From: Bacillus sp. JCM 19058
Lineage (GTDB): Bacteria > Bacillota > Bacilli > Bacillales_H > Bacillaceae_D
NCBI GenBank assembly: GCA_001310555.1
Contig: BAXO01000018.1
Span: forward strand, 1 to 64,000
DNA: 64,000 nucleotides
Direction: 5' to 3'
Both the position numbers and the translations under genes were made by a program. The notes beneath the pieces are model-generated. The model was not told the DNA's origin, did no database searches, and saw only the letters and a program-made list of their open reading frames with translations. This document shows positions 20,984 through 31,459 of the stretch, one piece after another (position 1 is the stretch's first letter; every line of letters starts with the position of its first letter).

Positions 20984-22223
20984 TTAACCATATTTGACCG
21001 GCTGGCTACGGCAAGCCTTTTTTTTGCCTTGCTGTAGCAATAAAAAGGCGAGTATGAACGTCAATCCGGAAGTGTAAAACAAGGCAGAACCGCCAAACTG
21101 ATCCATTAGACCTCCAAGCAAAGCGGGACCGATTAGGTTTGCCGTCATGGAAAATAAATAATAGAGCCCTGTAAATAATCCAATCTGCACCATTCCGCCC
21201 AAATCGGCGACGAGTGGATAGGCCTGAACATTGATTAATGCCCAGGCTACCCCGGCAATAAACAGGAGAATTTGTAAGAGCAGGACGGTTTCAAAAAAAG
21301 GGATAATAAAGAACACACACGGAAGCAGCAAAAGGCCGATGAACATCGTTGGGATTTTTCCGAGTTTTTGTCCGACCCACCCTGCGGGAAGGGCAAACAG
21401 CACAAAGGACAAGCTGAAAAAGCCAAGCGTCATACCGGCGCTATCATCAGCGAAGCCAAGCGTTCGCGTGGCATACAGGGTAAATAGAGCTTCCACGGAA
21501 GCGTAGCCGATAAAGTATAAAAAAATGGCTGATAAGATAAATAATGGTGCACGGTTGGCCGGCAAAAACAGCTGCTTAATCCCAGACATGAGAGAGCGTG
21601 AGGCGAGCGTTTCCTCCTGTTCTGCTGTCGTGTCGGCGGTATAGGGCGGATTCCTGTCGACGACAAGGAATAAACAGATAAACGAGGCGATTAACAGAAT
21701 GCTCGCAACGAGAAATGGGTAATAGGCCTCAATCACATACAATCTGGAAAGAATGAACAAGGCGATAATTGCGCCGATTCCTCCCATGAGATTAATGCAA
21801 CCGTTGGCTAATGAACGCTTTTCGGGCGGCGTATGATCGGGCATTAAGGAGATGACTGGCGCGCGATATAAAGTCATGGCGAGCAGAAAGACAACGTCGA
21901 TGGCCAGCAATAGCCATAAATTCATTTGGACAAACGGAATTAAAATAAAAAATAAGGCCGCTAATGGCATGCCAACGATTAGAAACGGCAGGCGTTTACC
22001 GTATTTTGTTCTTACTTTATCAGACCAAGCACCGATAAAAGGGATAAGCAGGACGGCAAGGAGGTTATCTAATCCCATAATAGCCCCGATAATACTCGTT
22101 CGCTCAATATGCTGACCAAGAATCAATGGCATATACGCATTATAAAAAGTCCAGACTAGTGTTAAAGCAAAAAAAGCCACTACCGATGACTAGAACCTTC
22201 GAAAAAGAAAAAGTTGTGTTCAT
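20984..22223 (-). CDS. MFS transporter, SLC45/GPH-like (frameshifted)
   Basis: Twelve-helix major facilitator protein of about 413 residues. The D-K-V-R-T-K-Y-G-K-R-L-P motif after helix 2 is typical of the SLC45/GPH-like sugar-transporter branch; an acidic cytoplasmic loop (A-E-Q-E-E) separates the two halves. Start ATG 22223 follows a G-rich RBS. A T7 run at about 22171-22177 (coding-strand T) breaks the frame after ~15 codons. It is followed on the same strand by the FAD-Rieske gene. A sugar or glycoside cargo is a family-level guess. Confidence 0.8.
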
Positions 22224-22800
22224 TGTATACCCCCGTAAAAGATAGTAGTTAGAGAGTTCGCAATCAACATTCGGAAATCCTTTAATTTAGCGAGCGCTCT
22301 TAAAAACAAGGTGGAGGGAGACTAAATGGGATGGAGGATAAGCTGCGCTGGTACATCCCTGTTTGGTTAAATCACCTGCCTCTAGGGCACATGGAAGCGC
22401 GCTTGAACGAACGGGCCTGAATATGTATTAGAATTCTTCACCATTCACAAATTCAGGCTGATAAACTTGAATGTCAAAATGGGGGAAAGGCCGTATAGTG
22501 ACCTAGAAGTATAAATATATTGATACTACTGAAGGCTGCATTTTGGAGTTGGAATGTTTTCGGCATTTGTTGTCGAGCTTCTGACGGGTATAACCATGTT
22601 CCAGTGCCTAGGTAGGGTAAATAGAACAACATCCAGATCGATCTATGGCAGTTTACATTGGCAGAAACGAACGGTTAACAAACAAAAGCGTACGAAATGA
22701 TTGAACCGGGGCTTTTATAGTTGTATCATTTATTTAATGCTGATAAAAAGTGCTTCATATTGTAAAAATGGTTGGATCATTATTAAAACCCTAAAATCTC
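22224..22800. other. non-coding stretch
   Basis: Intergenic region between divergent units (MFS gene to the left, small membrane peptide to the right). It must hold both promoters, but none stands out. A short palindrome GAGCGCTC near 22292 is the only structure noted. Confidence 0.35.
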
Positions 22801-22814
22801 GGGAGGTTATTTTA

Positions 22815-22922
22815 ATGAAACGACGTACAAAGGCATTTATTGTTGTGCTCATTTCAATTGTCATTGGTGTCATCGGGTACGCCTTGTTTATGAATTACTT
22901 GAAAAATTTTCCTTTCAATTGA
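22815..22922 (+). CDS. small single-span membrane protein
   Basis: A 35-residue peptide: basic N-terminus (M-K-R-R-T-K), one hydrophobic helix of about 20 residues, and a short tail (N-Y-L-K-N-F-P-F-N). GGGAGGT lies 8 nt before ATG 22815, a good ribosome binding site, which is why the short start is preferred over the longer open frame from 22701. No family is recognised. Such peptides often modulate membrane proteins, but nothing here shows a partner. Confidence 0.6.
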   Translation: MKRRTKAFIVVLISIVIGVIGYALFMNYLKNFPFN

Positions 22923-22945
22923 ATTTTTAATATTATGAAATGCAT

Positions 22946-23803
22946 TTAGTTGTAACTACCTCTTTTTGACAGGTCTCGCCTACTTCGCCAATATAGGAAA
23001 ATAAACCCCGCCAACACCATTAACACTGTAGATACAATAAGTTGGACACTATACGGACCATCATCAACAGTAACAAAGATCTGCTGAAATAAATTGTGAC
23101 CAAGATGTAGACCAACCGGAAGCCATAGTGTACCCTTCGCAATTCTCCCCGCTGCCAGCATAAATCCAAGTCCTGTGGATGAAACTACATAAAGAATTCT
23201 TTCACCTACTCCTTCGGCAGGGCTTTGTGAGAGGATATGAATCGATCCGAAAGCCACTGAGGTAAGTAACAGCACGCTCCAAGGCGAGAGTTTTTCCGAT
23301 AGTGTAGTAAACAAATGTCCGCGGAAAAGCAGCTCCTCTGGAAAAGCTTGAACGAGTAGAATGACTATGAAGGAGGAGGCAAGCACGTTGAGCGCAATAT
23401 CTGGTTGAACACTGATCCAGCTCCGCCACTCCGCTGCACCGACAGTTACTGACACGATATTGGAGGCAACGATAACCAATAGTGCCAGCATCACACCAAC
23501 TAACACGTCTAGGGCGATTGTCCATCTCCACTGCAAACGAAGCGCCGACCATGCTTGCCGTCCATGGGACCGTAACAGATAAACTACACCGATCGCAGCG
23601 ATTGTGACTCCAGCCCCTGCAACGAGTCGGCTAATTAAGCTGTCGGTGTCAGCGCCCCAGACCATCACCGCAGGGGTGGTTCCTACGTACAAAGCAACAA
23701 AGAAACCAGCTATAGTCAGCAATATGGACCAGACAGGCTTTCTGCTCCAGGCTTCGTTAGACGATACAATAGGATCCGTGCCATTTGATTCGTTTTTTTT
23801 CAT
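22946..23803 (-). CDS. CPBP-family intramembrane metalloprotease
   Basis: A 285-residue membrane protein with about eight hydrophobic segments, intact. The CPBP (CAAX protease / bacteriocin-processing, Abi) motifs are present: E-E-L-L-F-R-G (Glu pair and Arg), the His in F-G-S-I-H-I-L, and L-P-V-G-L-H-L-G-H-N. ATG 23803 is preferred; GTG 23812 is the upstream alternative. GGTGAGG lies close to the ATG. Relatives process peptides or give bacteriocin self-immunity; no bacteriocin gene is nearby, though the small membrane peptide at 22815 is convergent to it. Confidence 0.85.
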   Translation of the reverse strand: MKKNESNGTDPIVSSNEAWSRKPVWSILLTIAGFFVALYVGTTPAVMVWGADTDSLISRLVAGAGVTIAAIGVVYLLRSHGRQAWSALRLQWRWTIALDVLVGVMLALLVIVASNIVSVTVGAAEWRSWISVQPDIALNVLASSFIVILLVQAFPEELLFRGHLFTTLSEKLSPWSVLLLTSVAFGSIHILSQSPAEGVGERILYVVSSTGLGFMLAAGRIAKGTLWLPVGLHLGHNLFQQIFVTVDDGPYSVQLIVSTVLMVLAGFIFLYWRSRRDLSKRGSYN

Positions 23804-24074
23804 TATCCTCACCCTTTTTTTTATTTTCTAGTATAACAACAGGAAATGGAGAGGGATAGTTATATTGATCCTTTCTTTTGCAGATGCCTCCATCTGTCGT
23901 TTGTTAGCATCTTCCATGATGCCTTTTTGCACAATTTCTTTTATGAATGAAGCAACTAAGTAATGGATTTTTCAGCCAATTTAGTTTGACTGGAACAGAC
24001 ATTTCCCGTTCTAATCTCCCGTCGAAAGACAAAACCACCTCCCACCATTGAAAGTTTTATTTTATCGAGGATGA

Positions 24075-24163
24075 TTATCCACAAGTCGTATGTGGATAAT
24101 TTCGAGGGGACTGGAGAAATTCACTGTTTGCAATGCATATAGAACATGTGTGTTTGTGGATAA
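24075..24163. promoter_or_regulatory. cluster of three perfect DnaA boxes
   Basis: TTATCCACA occurs at 24075-24083 (plus), and its complement TGTGGATAA at 24091-24099 and 24155-24163. The first two face each other across 7 bp. All three match the strict DnaA box TTATNCACA. They lie in a ~700-bp gene-free region upstream of the RNA helicase gene. Possible roles: a DnaA-binding cluster that titrates DnaA, or DnaA control of the flanking transcript. No replication-origin genes are nearby, so an origin is unlikely. Confidence 0.7.
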
Positions 24164-24310
24164 CTTAGATGTTCGCAGCTTGCTTTATAAAAGCTGCTGT
24201 GGTAAAATTACGAACGGTATTTAAAAAGATTTTACGCCGCCCACCGATTAAATACGGGGTTTGGCGATAAGCCGCGTTATTTCATGACAGGCGACACATA
24301 GCATCAGGAT

Positions 24311-24346
24311 AACCATATTCCAGATTGTTGTGGGATATGGTTTTTA
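24311..24346 (+). terminator. terminator-like hairpin in the helicase leader
   Basis: A stem AACCATATTCC / GGGATATGGTT with a 10-nt loop ends in a T5 run, about 185 bp before the helicase start. If the promoter lies upstream of it, this is an attenuator in a long 5' leader; if not, it ends an unrecognised short transcript from the DnaA-box region. Confidence 0.5.
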
Positions 24347-24531
24347 CTGTGATATTAAGAAGAGAAAGGCTTCTCCGCGAATTCCCAGATGTCAAGCTCC
24401 TGCGAGCTGAACGACATCGATGTGTGTCGCAGCTTACCGTTACACTTTTATTAGCACCGGTCATTTTCGGTAAATGAAGTGCTTTTCGATGGTTGGGCAG
24501 GAAAACTTGAAAAATAAAGGAGATTTTACAT

Positions 24532-25993
24532 TTGGTCACTTTTTATGAATTTGGCTTGAACCATCAAATCGTTCGAGCTGTAACAAGCATCGGCTTTAAT
24601 GAGGCGACACCGATCCAAGCAGCGACGATCCCGACGGCTTTACAAGGAAAGGATATTATTGGTCAGGCACAAACCGGTACAGGGAAAACCGGTGCCTTCG
24701 GTTTACCGTTAATTGAACGGATTAATGTAGAGGAAGACCACGTACAGGCCTTAATTTTGGCACCGACACGTGAATTGGCTAATCAAGTAGCTGAGTCTTT
24801 GAGCCAATTTGGAAGATATAAAGGGGTCCGTACTGTCGTTGTTTATGGTGGACAGGATATGCGCAAGCAAATACGCGACTTGAAGCGAAAGCCTCATGTC
24901 GTTGTTGCGACTCCGGGTCGTTTAATGGATCATATGCGACGCAAGACGATTCGCCTTCAGGAAGTCGATATCGTCGTACTCGATGAAGCAGACGAAATGC
25001 TGAACATGGGTTTTATTGAGGATATTGAAACGATCCTGAAGGAGGTGCCTGATGAGCGCCAAACTTTATTGTTCTCAGCAACGATGCCAAAACGGATTGA
25101 GAAGTTGGCACAAGCTTCATGAAGGATCCGCAAACAATTGCGGTGAAAGCAAAAGAAGTTACAATGGAAAATATCGAGCAGCAATATATCGAAATCCATG
25201 AGCGGCAGAAATTCGATACACTTTGTCGATTGCTCGATATTCACATGCCAGAGCTGGCGATCGTTTTTGGACGGACAAAGCGCCGCGTCGACGAGCTTGC
25301 CGAAGCATTAGCCAAGCGGGGCTATCGTGCGGAAGGTATTCACGGGGACTTAAATCAGGCAAAGCGCGACAGCGTTTTGCGTAAGTTTAAAAACGGACTT
25401 ATTGATGTATTAGTTGCGACAGATGTAGCCGCACGTGGACTGGATATTAGTGGAGTTTCACACGTGTACAATTTTGACTTGCCACAGGATCCGGAGAGCT
25501 ACGTGCACCGGATTGGCCGGACGGGACGCGCTGGGAAATCCGGTGTTGCTGTGACCTTCTCGACCCCACGCGAAAAAGAGCATGTCAAAGCAATCGAACA
25601 GCTTTCCAAAAAGAAAATGACGCGCCGTAGTGTACCAACCTATGAAGAGGCCATTGCGGGGCAGCAAAAGCTGGCGTTGGATCAGCTGCGCCGCGTCGTC
25701 CATGAGGACAGCGCCGATGCTTATCTCGTTGCGGCGAAGGAGTTACTAGAGGAGGCAGATGCGACAGCAACACTTGCTGCCGCACTGAAGCTGTTAACAA
25801 AGGAGCCAGACACGACCCTGTGTCGTTAACTGCCGAAGCGCCTTTACGTGCAAAGAAGCGGCGCTACGATGGAGGCGGAAAGCCGTATAGGCAGCGACGC
25901 GATGACCGTCGTCGCTCGAACTACCGCAAAAGCGAGCGTGGACCACGCCGGCAAAGTCGCGGCGGCCAGCGGAAATCAAGCAGGCATGCATAA
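24532..25993 (+). CDS. cshA: DEAD-box RNA helicase, CshA-like (frameshifted)
   Basis: ATP-dependent RNA helicase, about 487 residues, acting in mRNA decay, ribosome assembly and cold adaptation. Motifs in order: Q-motif (T-P-I-Q-A), [24 protein letters not shown], then the second RecA domain with A-R-G-L-D and [11 protein letters not shown] basic Arg/Gly-rich tail (to 25990) ends the protein, as in CshA. Two frame breaks, near 25113 and 25817, hide the domain junction and the tail. TTG 24532 follows AAAGGAGA by about 9 nt. The ~700-bp upstream region carries DnaA boxes and an attenuator-like hairpin. Confidence 0.85.
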
Positions 25994-26001
25994 TAGATAG
26001 T

Positions 26002-26030
26002 GAACCTGTCATTAAGGCAGGTTCTTTTTA
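26002..26030 (+). terminator. terminator after cshA
   Basis: Stem GAACCTG / CAGGTTC with a 9-nt loop, followed directly by TTTTTA, 8 bp after the restored stop codon. Confidence 0.75.
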
Positions 26031-26169
26031 TTTCTCAAAAGAGAGAAAACAACCTTTAAAGAAAGTTAGAAAAAAAAGTGGGGTTCCTCTGGTTATTATA
26101 AGGATGGACGATTCTTGGAAGCCATTTTGATTATGGTATGATTGAACGTAAAAGAAGGAGGCTCAAGCG

Positions 26170-27160
26170 ATGAAACCAAGCATATATATCACCCGTAAAA
26201 TTCCAGAACGAGCGTTGGCTTATTTGCAGGAACGATGTACCGTCAAGATGTGGGAGAAGGAAGACGAGCCGGTGCCGCGCAATGTTCTGGAAAGGGAAAT
26301 CGCATACGTCGATGGGCTTTATTGTATGCTGACTGAGTCGGTGGATCGGAAGCTGTTGGACCTTGCGGGCAGGTTAAAGGCAATTAGCAATATGGCGGTG
26401 GGCTATAACAATATTGATGTTGACGATGCTACAAAGAAAGGAATCGCTGTGACAAATACGCCTGGAGTGTTAACGGAAACAACGGCTGATTTGACCTTTG
26501 CTCTACTAATGGCAGCGGCGAGAAGAGTCCCGGAAGCGGAGCAATACTTGAAGGACGGAAAGTGGAGAACATGGTCACCGATGCTTTTGACAGGCCAAGA
26601 TATATATGGTGCGACGCTAGGAATCATTGGTCTTGGGCGTATCGGTGCTGCGGTAGCGAGAAGAGCTAAAGGCTTTAACATGAAGCTTGTTTATCAGAAT
26701 CGCTCGGCTAAGCCTGAACTGGAGCAGGAACTGGGGATCGAGAGGCTGGAGCTTAGTGAGCTGTTGAAAATTTCTGATTTTGTTTGTGTGCTCGTCCCGT
26801 ACACCCCGGAAACGAAGAACCTAATAAACAAAAAGCAATTTGCGCTAATGAAAAATACGGCCGTACTAGTTAATACTTCTCGTGGAGGAGTTGTTGATGA
26901 GGACGACTTGTATCAAGCGTTAATTAGCAATCGCATTTGGGCTGCAGGACTTGACGTTTTTGAGCGTGAGCCCGTCCCTGTCGATCACCCGCTTCTGTCA
27001 TTATCGCAGGTCGTCGCGCTTCCTCATATCGGCAGCGCCAGCATCAATACGCGAAAAAAAGATGGCGCTGCTGGCTGCCGAAAATATGACTCGAGTACTG
27101 ACAGGAAAAGCAGGGGCCAATATCATCAATCCGTCGTACGCGGATCAAGTAAAAGAGTAG
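26170..27160 (+). CDS. D-2-hydroxyacid dehydrogenase, glyoxylate/hydroxypyruvate reductase type (frameshifted at 3' end)
   Basis: NAD(P)-dependent reductase of about 330 residues. The Rossmann motif G-L-G-R-I-G lies near 26632. The catalytic Arg is in N-T-S-R-G-G, Glu in F-E-R-E-P, and His in L-P-H-I-G-S-A. Similar in length and motifs to B. subtilis YvcT. An A7 run at about 27054-27060 shifts the last ~35 codons; the restored stop is at 27158-27160. AAGGAGG lies upstream of ATG 26170. It converges on the next gene with only 11 bp between stops. Confidence 0.88.
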
Positions 27161-27171
27161 GAGAAACTGCA

Positions 27172-27736
27172 TTATGTTAGTAACTCCTCAATAATCGTAC
27201 TTTCGATTTGATAAAGTCGATACATGCAATAGGCTAATGATAATAGGTCCGGTGAGGTTAAAAACGCGCCGGCCTCTCTGTTTACTAATATCGTGACCTC
27301 TCCGGTTAACTCACTTGTGTCGATTGAACCAAACGGCTGTTTATCAGCCTTTAAACTGAGGCCACCCTTCCAATTCTCATAAACTTCAAAGTCGATACCA
27401 TCGATGGGGCCGTATGCATGAAAGTATAAATAAGAGACCCAATTTTTATCCTTCAGTTCGAATGGCTTCTTTGTCGAGTCGCGCTGAAGCTGGTAACGAT
27501 AACGAACCAAGCTTTTCCAGTGATCTTTAGCGACGGCTAAGGATGCTGTTAATTTTCCATTGCGGTCTGTAAAGGCGTAAAAGGAGTCTTTCCTAAGGTT
27601 CGCGTCGTTCAGGTCAATTTGATCTGGATGGGAGCGGACAATTTCGCCGACGATCGAGCCGCTTCCGTCAAAAACGGTTACCTTTCTTTTTTTTGAAAAA
27701 AAATAAACGATCGGTAAACGTATACGTCTTGTTCAT
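27172..27736 (-). CDS. hypothetical protein, possibly tubby/LURP-one-like fold (frameshifted)
   Basis: About 187 residues, mostly alternating short beta strands (V-T-V-F-D-G-S-G-S-I-V-G-E-I-V; Y-A-F-T-D-R-N-G-K-L-T-A-S-L) and a C-terminal helix. The pattern recalls the LOR/tubby-like proteins of Bacillus, but this is weak. ATG 27736 has GAGGTGG 5 nt upstream. A tract of T8 next to A8 (27683-27700) breaks the frame near the N-terminus. No signal peptide or membrane segment. Confidence 0.55.
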
Positions 27737-27923
27737 TTTTTCCACCTCAAATGGCTTGATCACTCATTTACGATAATAAGGCCGAAAGGTTTCAAGCACT
27801 AGAGGTCTGATGTGAACGATGGGCGGACTTAATGAATGAGGTCCTTTTCTCATTTAATGGCGTTATCACGACTGGTTAGAACCTGCGGACGTATACCGAG
27901 GAACGAAAGGGGAATGTGATAAG

Positions 27924-29520
27924 ATGGAGCAGAGGGATAATCTGGAAAGCCGCTTTGATAAAGGCGGAGGCGAAGAATTGAAGGAGGATTTGTTGGACGT
28001 ATTAATCGTAGACGATGAACGACCGATAAGAGAGGAATTAAAGCTGGTGGATTGGAAAGCGTGTGGAGCTGCGTTAGTCGCCGAAGCGGAAAATGGCGTG
28101 GCAGCGCTGGATAGTTGTCACAGAAGCCAGCCTGACGTGATAATAACAGATATCACGATGCTGGAATGGACGGCCTAGAATTAATCGATAGGCTTAAAAG
28201 AGACTATCCTTTGATCCAAGTAATTTTATTAACTGCTCATAGTGAATTTCAATTTGCTCAGCGAGCGCTGAAGCTGGGGGCCGTTGATTATCTGGTGAAA
28301 ACATTCTTAGAGGAAGAGGTCATAGGAGAAGCGATTAGTAAAGCAAGGGCTGGGTTGTTAAAAGAACGCTCCCTTCAACAAAACGCCCGTGAACAGAGGC
28401 GGTGGCAGCAGTCAGAAAGGCTAAACGAAATTATGAAAGCGGATACAAACCCTTTGGCTGCTTTTCATTCCTTGTTTCAATCCATTGAAAGGTTTGTCAA
28501 ACTGTTCGTCTATGCTGATTTAACAGATCTGAGCTTTATTGATCGGACGCTGCAAAAAAATATTAGATGATAACGAGCAACGCTCCACCGTTCAATTTCA
28601 ATGGCTTCCAATCAAGATTGGAAGCTATTTACTAACCTTTACTAGTAACGATGATAGCTCTGAGCCTTTAAATCAATGGTTAGAAAAGCTGATGAAAAAA
28701 AATAAAGTATGAGTTGGAAGACGAATATCCGTATCTTAGCTCAGAGGTAAGGCTGTTTTCATTGCTCATCGATTGCAGAGAAAGTAGAGAGGAGCTATCG
28801 ATGCTGATTGATGAGCTGAATGGGAACGATAGCTTTGCTTTTTACCATGAGCCTGGAGCTGTCATCGAAAAGCAGCGGTCATTCAGTAATATAACAGAGG
28901 ATTTAGCAATAGGGCTCGAAAAGAAAATGAACGGCTCACTAAGCCATATCGATAAATTGCAGCAGTTTATCCAGACAACCATTTACGAATGGGCGTGCAA
29001 GCACCAAATTGAGCCTGAACAGCTCAAAGCGCTCCTGATCAGGTGGAGGAATGAGAGCTTTAGCAAATATTATAACATCGGTCAAGTATGGGAAGGTACA
29101 CAACACATTTTAGGCTGCAAAATGCTAGAGGAAATCATTCTATTTCTAGTAAATGAATTGAAGGCGAACAACTATGCCGGGTTTCGATACAGGAATGAAG
29201 TACAGAGAACGATACAAATAATTCAAGCAAATTTGGAAGGAACGCTAACATTAAGCGGGATAGCCAACCAGGTCGGTTTAAGTCCAAATTATATCGGTCG
29301 TCTGTTTCGAGAAGAGGTTGGGGAGTCGTTTAATGAATTTACCACTAGACTTCGCATTGAAAAGGCGATAGAGCTCCTTAAAACGACTAATTTAAAAATA
29401 TATGAGATTGCAGATCGAGTTGGGATCCCTAGCTATCGATATTTTTCAGCCCTTTTTCGGGAATGGACCGAACGAACCCCAAAGGAATTTAGAAAAGAGG
29501 GGGAGCGATGGACAAACTGA
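27924..29520 (+). CDS. YesN-like AraC-family response regulator (frameshifted)
   Basis: About 530 residues: receiver domain (D-D-E acidic pair, phospho-acceptor Asp in I-I-T-D-I-T-M, conserved Lys in Y-L-V-K-T), a long helical linker, and a C-terminal AraC double helix-turn-helix (L-S-G-I-A-N-Q-V-G-L-S; I-Y-E-I-A-D-R-V-G). It should activate the adjacent ABC-importer genes when phosphorylated by its partner kinase. Breaks: near 28150, the A7 run near 28556-28562 and the A8 run at about 28694-28701. ATG 27924 gives a 22-residue extension; TTG 27990 or 27993 with AAGGAGG just upstream is a good alternative start. Overlaps the kinase gene by 13 bp. Confidence 0.88.
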
Positions 29521-31263
29521 TGAGCTTGCTCAAATTAAGCATCGCTGCAAAACACTTTCTATTTTTATTTTTGTCAACCTTGCTCTTATTTGGAGGGCTA
29601 TCGATTAGCAATATGTCTGACTCGATTAAGATCTTTCGAAATCAAGTGATTTATGATTCTAATTCGTTATTAAACAATACAAATCAATTTCTTAACCTTT
29701 ATATGGAAAGCATTCAAAATATCATGCTAACATTGTCTGACCAAGCTCAACTACGCAGGTTAGAAGATTCGGGTGAGGCGTCAAGTTTCTTAAAAAACTA
29801 TGCAGAAATACACTCCTCGATCGTTCAAACGATTTACTTCATACGAGAGGAAGGTGAGGTGTATTCTAGTCAGCAAGTCCATTACGATATTTTAGGTAAT
29901 CCGAATATTTCCAGATTATACGAGCTGGCGAGGAAGAACTTTGGCGGAATTAGTTGGAGTGAGCCTTATCATTCTCCGCTCTCCGCAGGGGAAACAGTTG
30001 CTTTTGTCAGCCCTGTAGTTGCTGACAATAATCAATTTCATGGCGCCGTTGTCGTCGAAATTAACTTAGACCATTTATCCGAGAAGCTGTCTCCCATGCT
30101 ATTTAATAAAAATCAGACTTTTGTTGTTTTGACTCCTACTGGAGAAGTCGTAACGACCGACATTAGAAATTCGCTTATCCCGTACGAGCCATCGCTATAC
30201 CCTAGACAGCCAAGCAGTTATTTTATTGATTCATTAACCGAGCTTCCAGCTGGAGTCAGTAGCTTCAATAGTCCCGATCTGTCATTAGTAGCGATAAAAA
30301 CAGACAAGAATCGGTTAGAATGGAGTTTAGTTGCATTAATTGATGAAGCTGACTTTAATCGAAATATTAATACGCTGTATGCAAACTATCGTCATGCAGC
30401 GACTATTTTAGTTATTATTGTTTTGGTAAGCTCTCTTATATTAAGCAGATATTTAACTAGTCCTATTCGAAAGTTGGCGAATCGAATGGACTCAATTACT
30501 AGCTTAACCGAAATGCCACGTATTTCAAGTAACCGGAAGGATGAGATTGGAAAGCTCACGAACAGCTATAATGGCATGATTGATAGAATTCAGTATTTGT
30601 TTAAAAAAAATCAGGAAATGGAGCAAAGCAAGAAGGAGTACGAATTGAATATGCTCCAAAGCCAAATCGGTCCTCATTTTTTTATCCAATACACTGGCTT
30701 GCATCGGAAGCTTAGCCAAACAAAACAAAACTGACGAGGTGCGAAAAACGATTCGTTCCTTAGTAGGTTTACTATCGTTTAGCTTTGACAAACGGTCCAA
30801 ATTCGTAACTTTGGCGGAGGAGCTGAAGTCCATTCAAATGTACTTACAAATTCAACAAATGAGATTCGGTGATAAATTTTCCATGAGCTTCGAGATTGAA
30901 GAGGAGGCTCTACAATACAAAATGTTGAAATTAACTTTGCAGCCTATAATCGAGAATGCGATATTTCATGGCGTTGCTTCAAAGCCATACGGAAAAATCG
31001 TCATTAAAAGCAAGTTGTCGGAGAATAGACTAAAAATCTTTATTAGAGATAACGGAGTTGGAATAGAGAAGGAAGTAGTAAGAGAATTGTTAGTGCATAA
31101 GGAGGCGGAGCGTTATAGAGGTGGCTTCAATAGTATCGGTTTAATCAATGTTCATGAACGAATTCAGATTTACTTTGGGCAATGTTATGGTTTAAAGATT
31201 GCCAGCAAAAAGCACGTTGGAACGGTTGTAAGAATTTTGTTACCGAAAATTAAAGGCGATTAA
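29508..31263 (+). CDS. YesM-like sensor histidine kinase (frameshifted)
   Basis: About 584 residues. Two membrane helices (near 29560 and 30420) bracket an extracellular dCACHE-like sensor of ~270 residues, then HAMP, then the His-kinase domain with Q-S-Q-I-G-P-H-F and N-T-L (phospho-accepting His) and an ATPase domain (I-I-E-N-A, D-N-G-V-G-I, G-I-N-type loop replaced by G-L-I-N-V). A T7 run at 30678-30684 directly after the catalytic His breaks the frame; removing one T restores it. GAGGGGGAG precedes ATG 29508. Partner of the YesN-like regulator. Confidence 0.9.
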
Positions 31264-31269
31264 AGCGTT

Positions 31270-31302
31270 AAATTCTTGCTACGTTTGGCAAGAATTTTTT
31301 AA
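31270..31302 (+). terminator. terminator after the two-component genes
   Basis: A 10-bp stem AAATTCTTGC / GCAAGAATTT with an 8-nt loop and a trailing T-run. It separates the regulator-kinase transcript from the importer operon, which therefore needs its own promoter (TATAAT at 31383-31388 is a candidate -10 box). Confidence 0.75.
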
Positions 31303-31459
31303 TTATTGAGGCTCACCGCCAATGTGTTGATATTGTTACATTTTCGTTGTATCTCTGCATATATTTCCAATTTTCGCCGTTTTATAATGTGGATATCGTC
31401 AGATACAGGCGTGAAAGATTTGTGAAAGGGCTTATATATGTAGGATGCGAGGTGATGTA

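Noticed and set aside
24075..24163. A chromosomal or plasmid replication origin
   Set aside because: DnaA boxes are present but there is no dnaA, dnaN, rep gene, AT-rich unwinding element or partition gene in the window.
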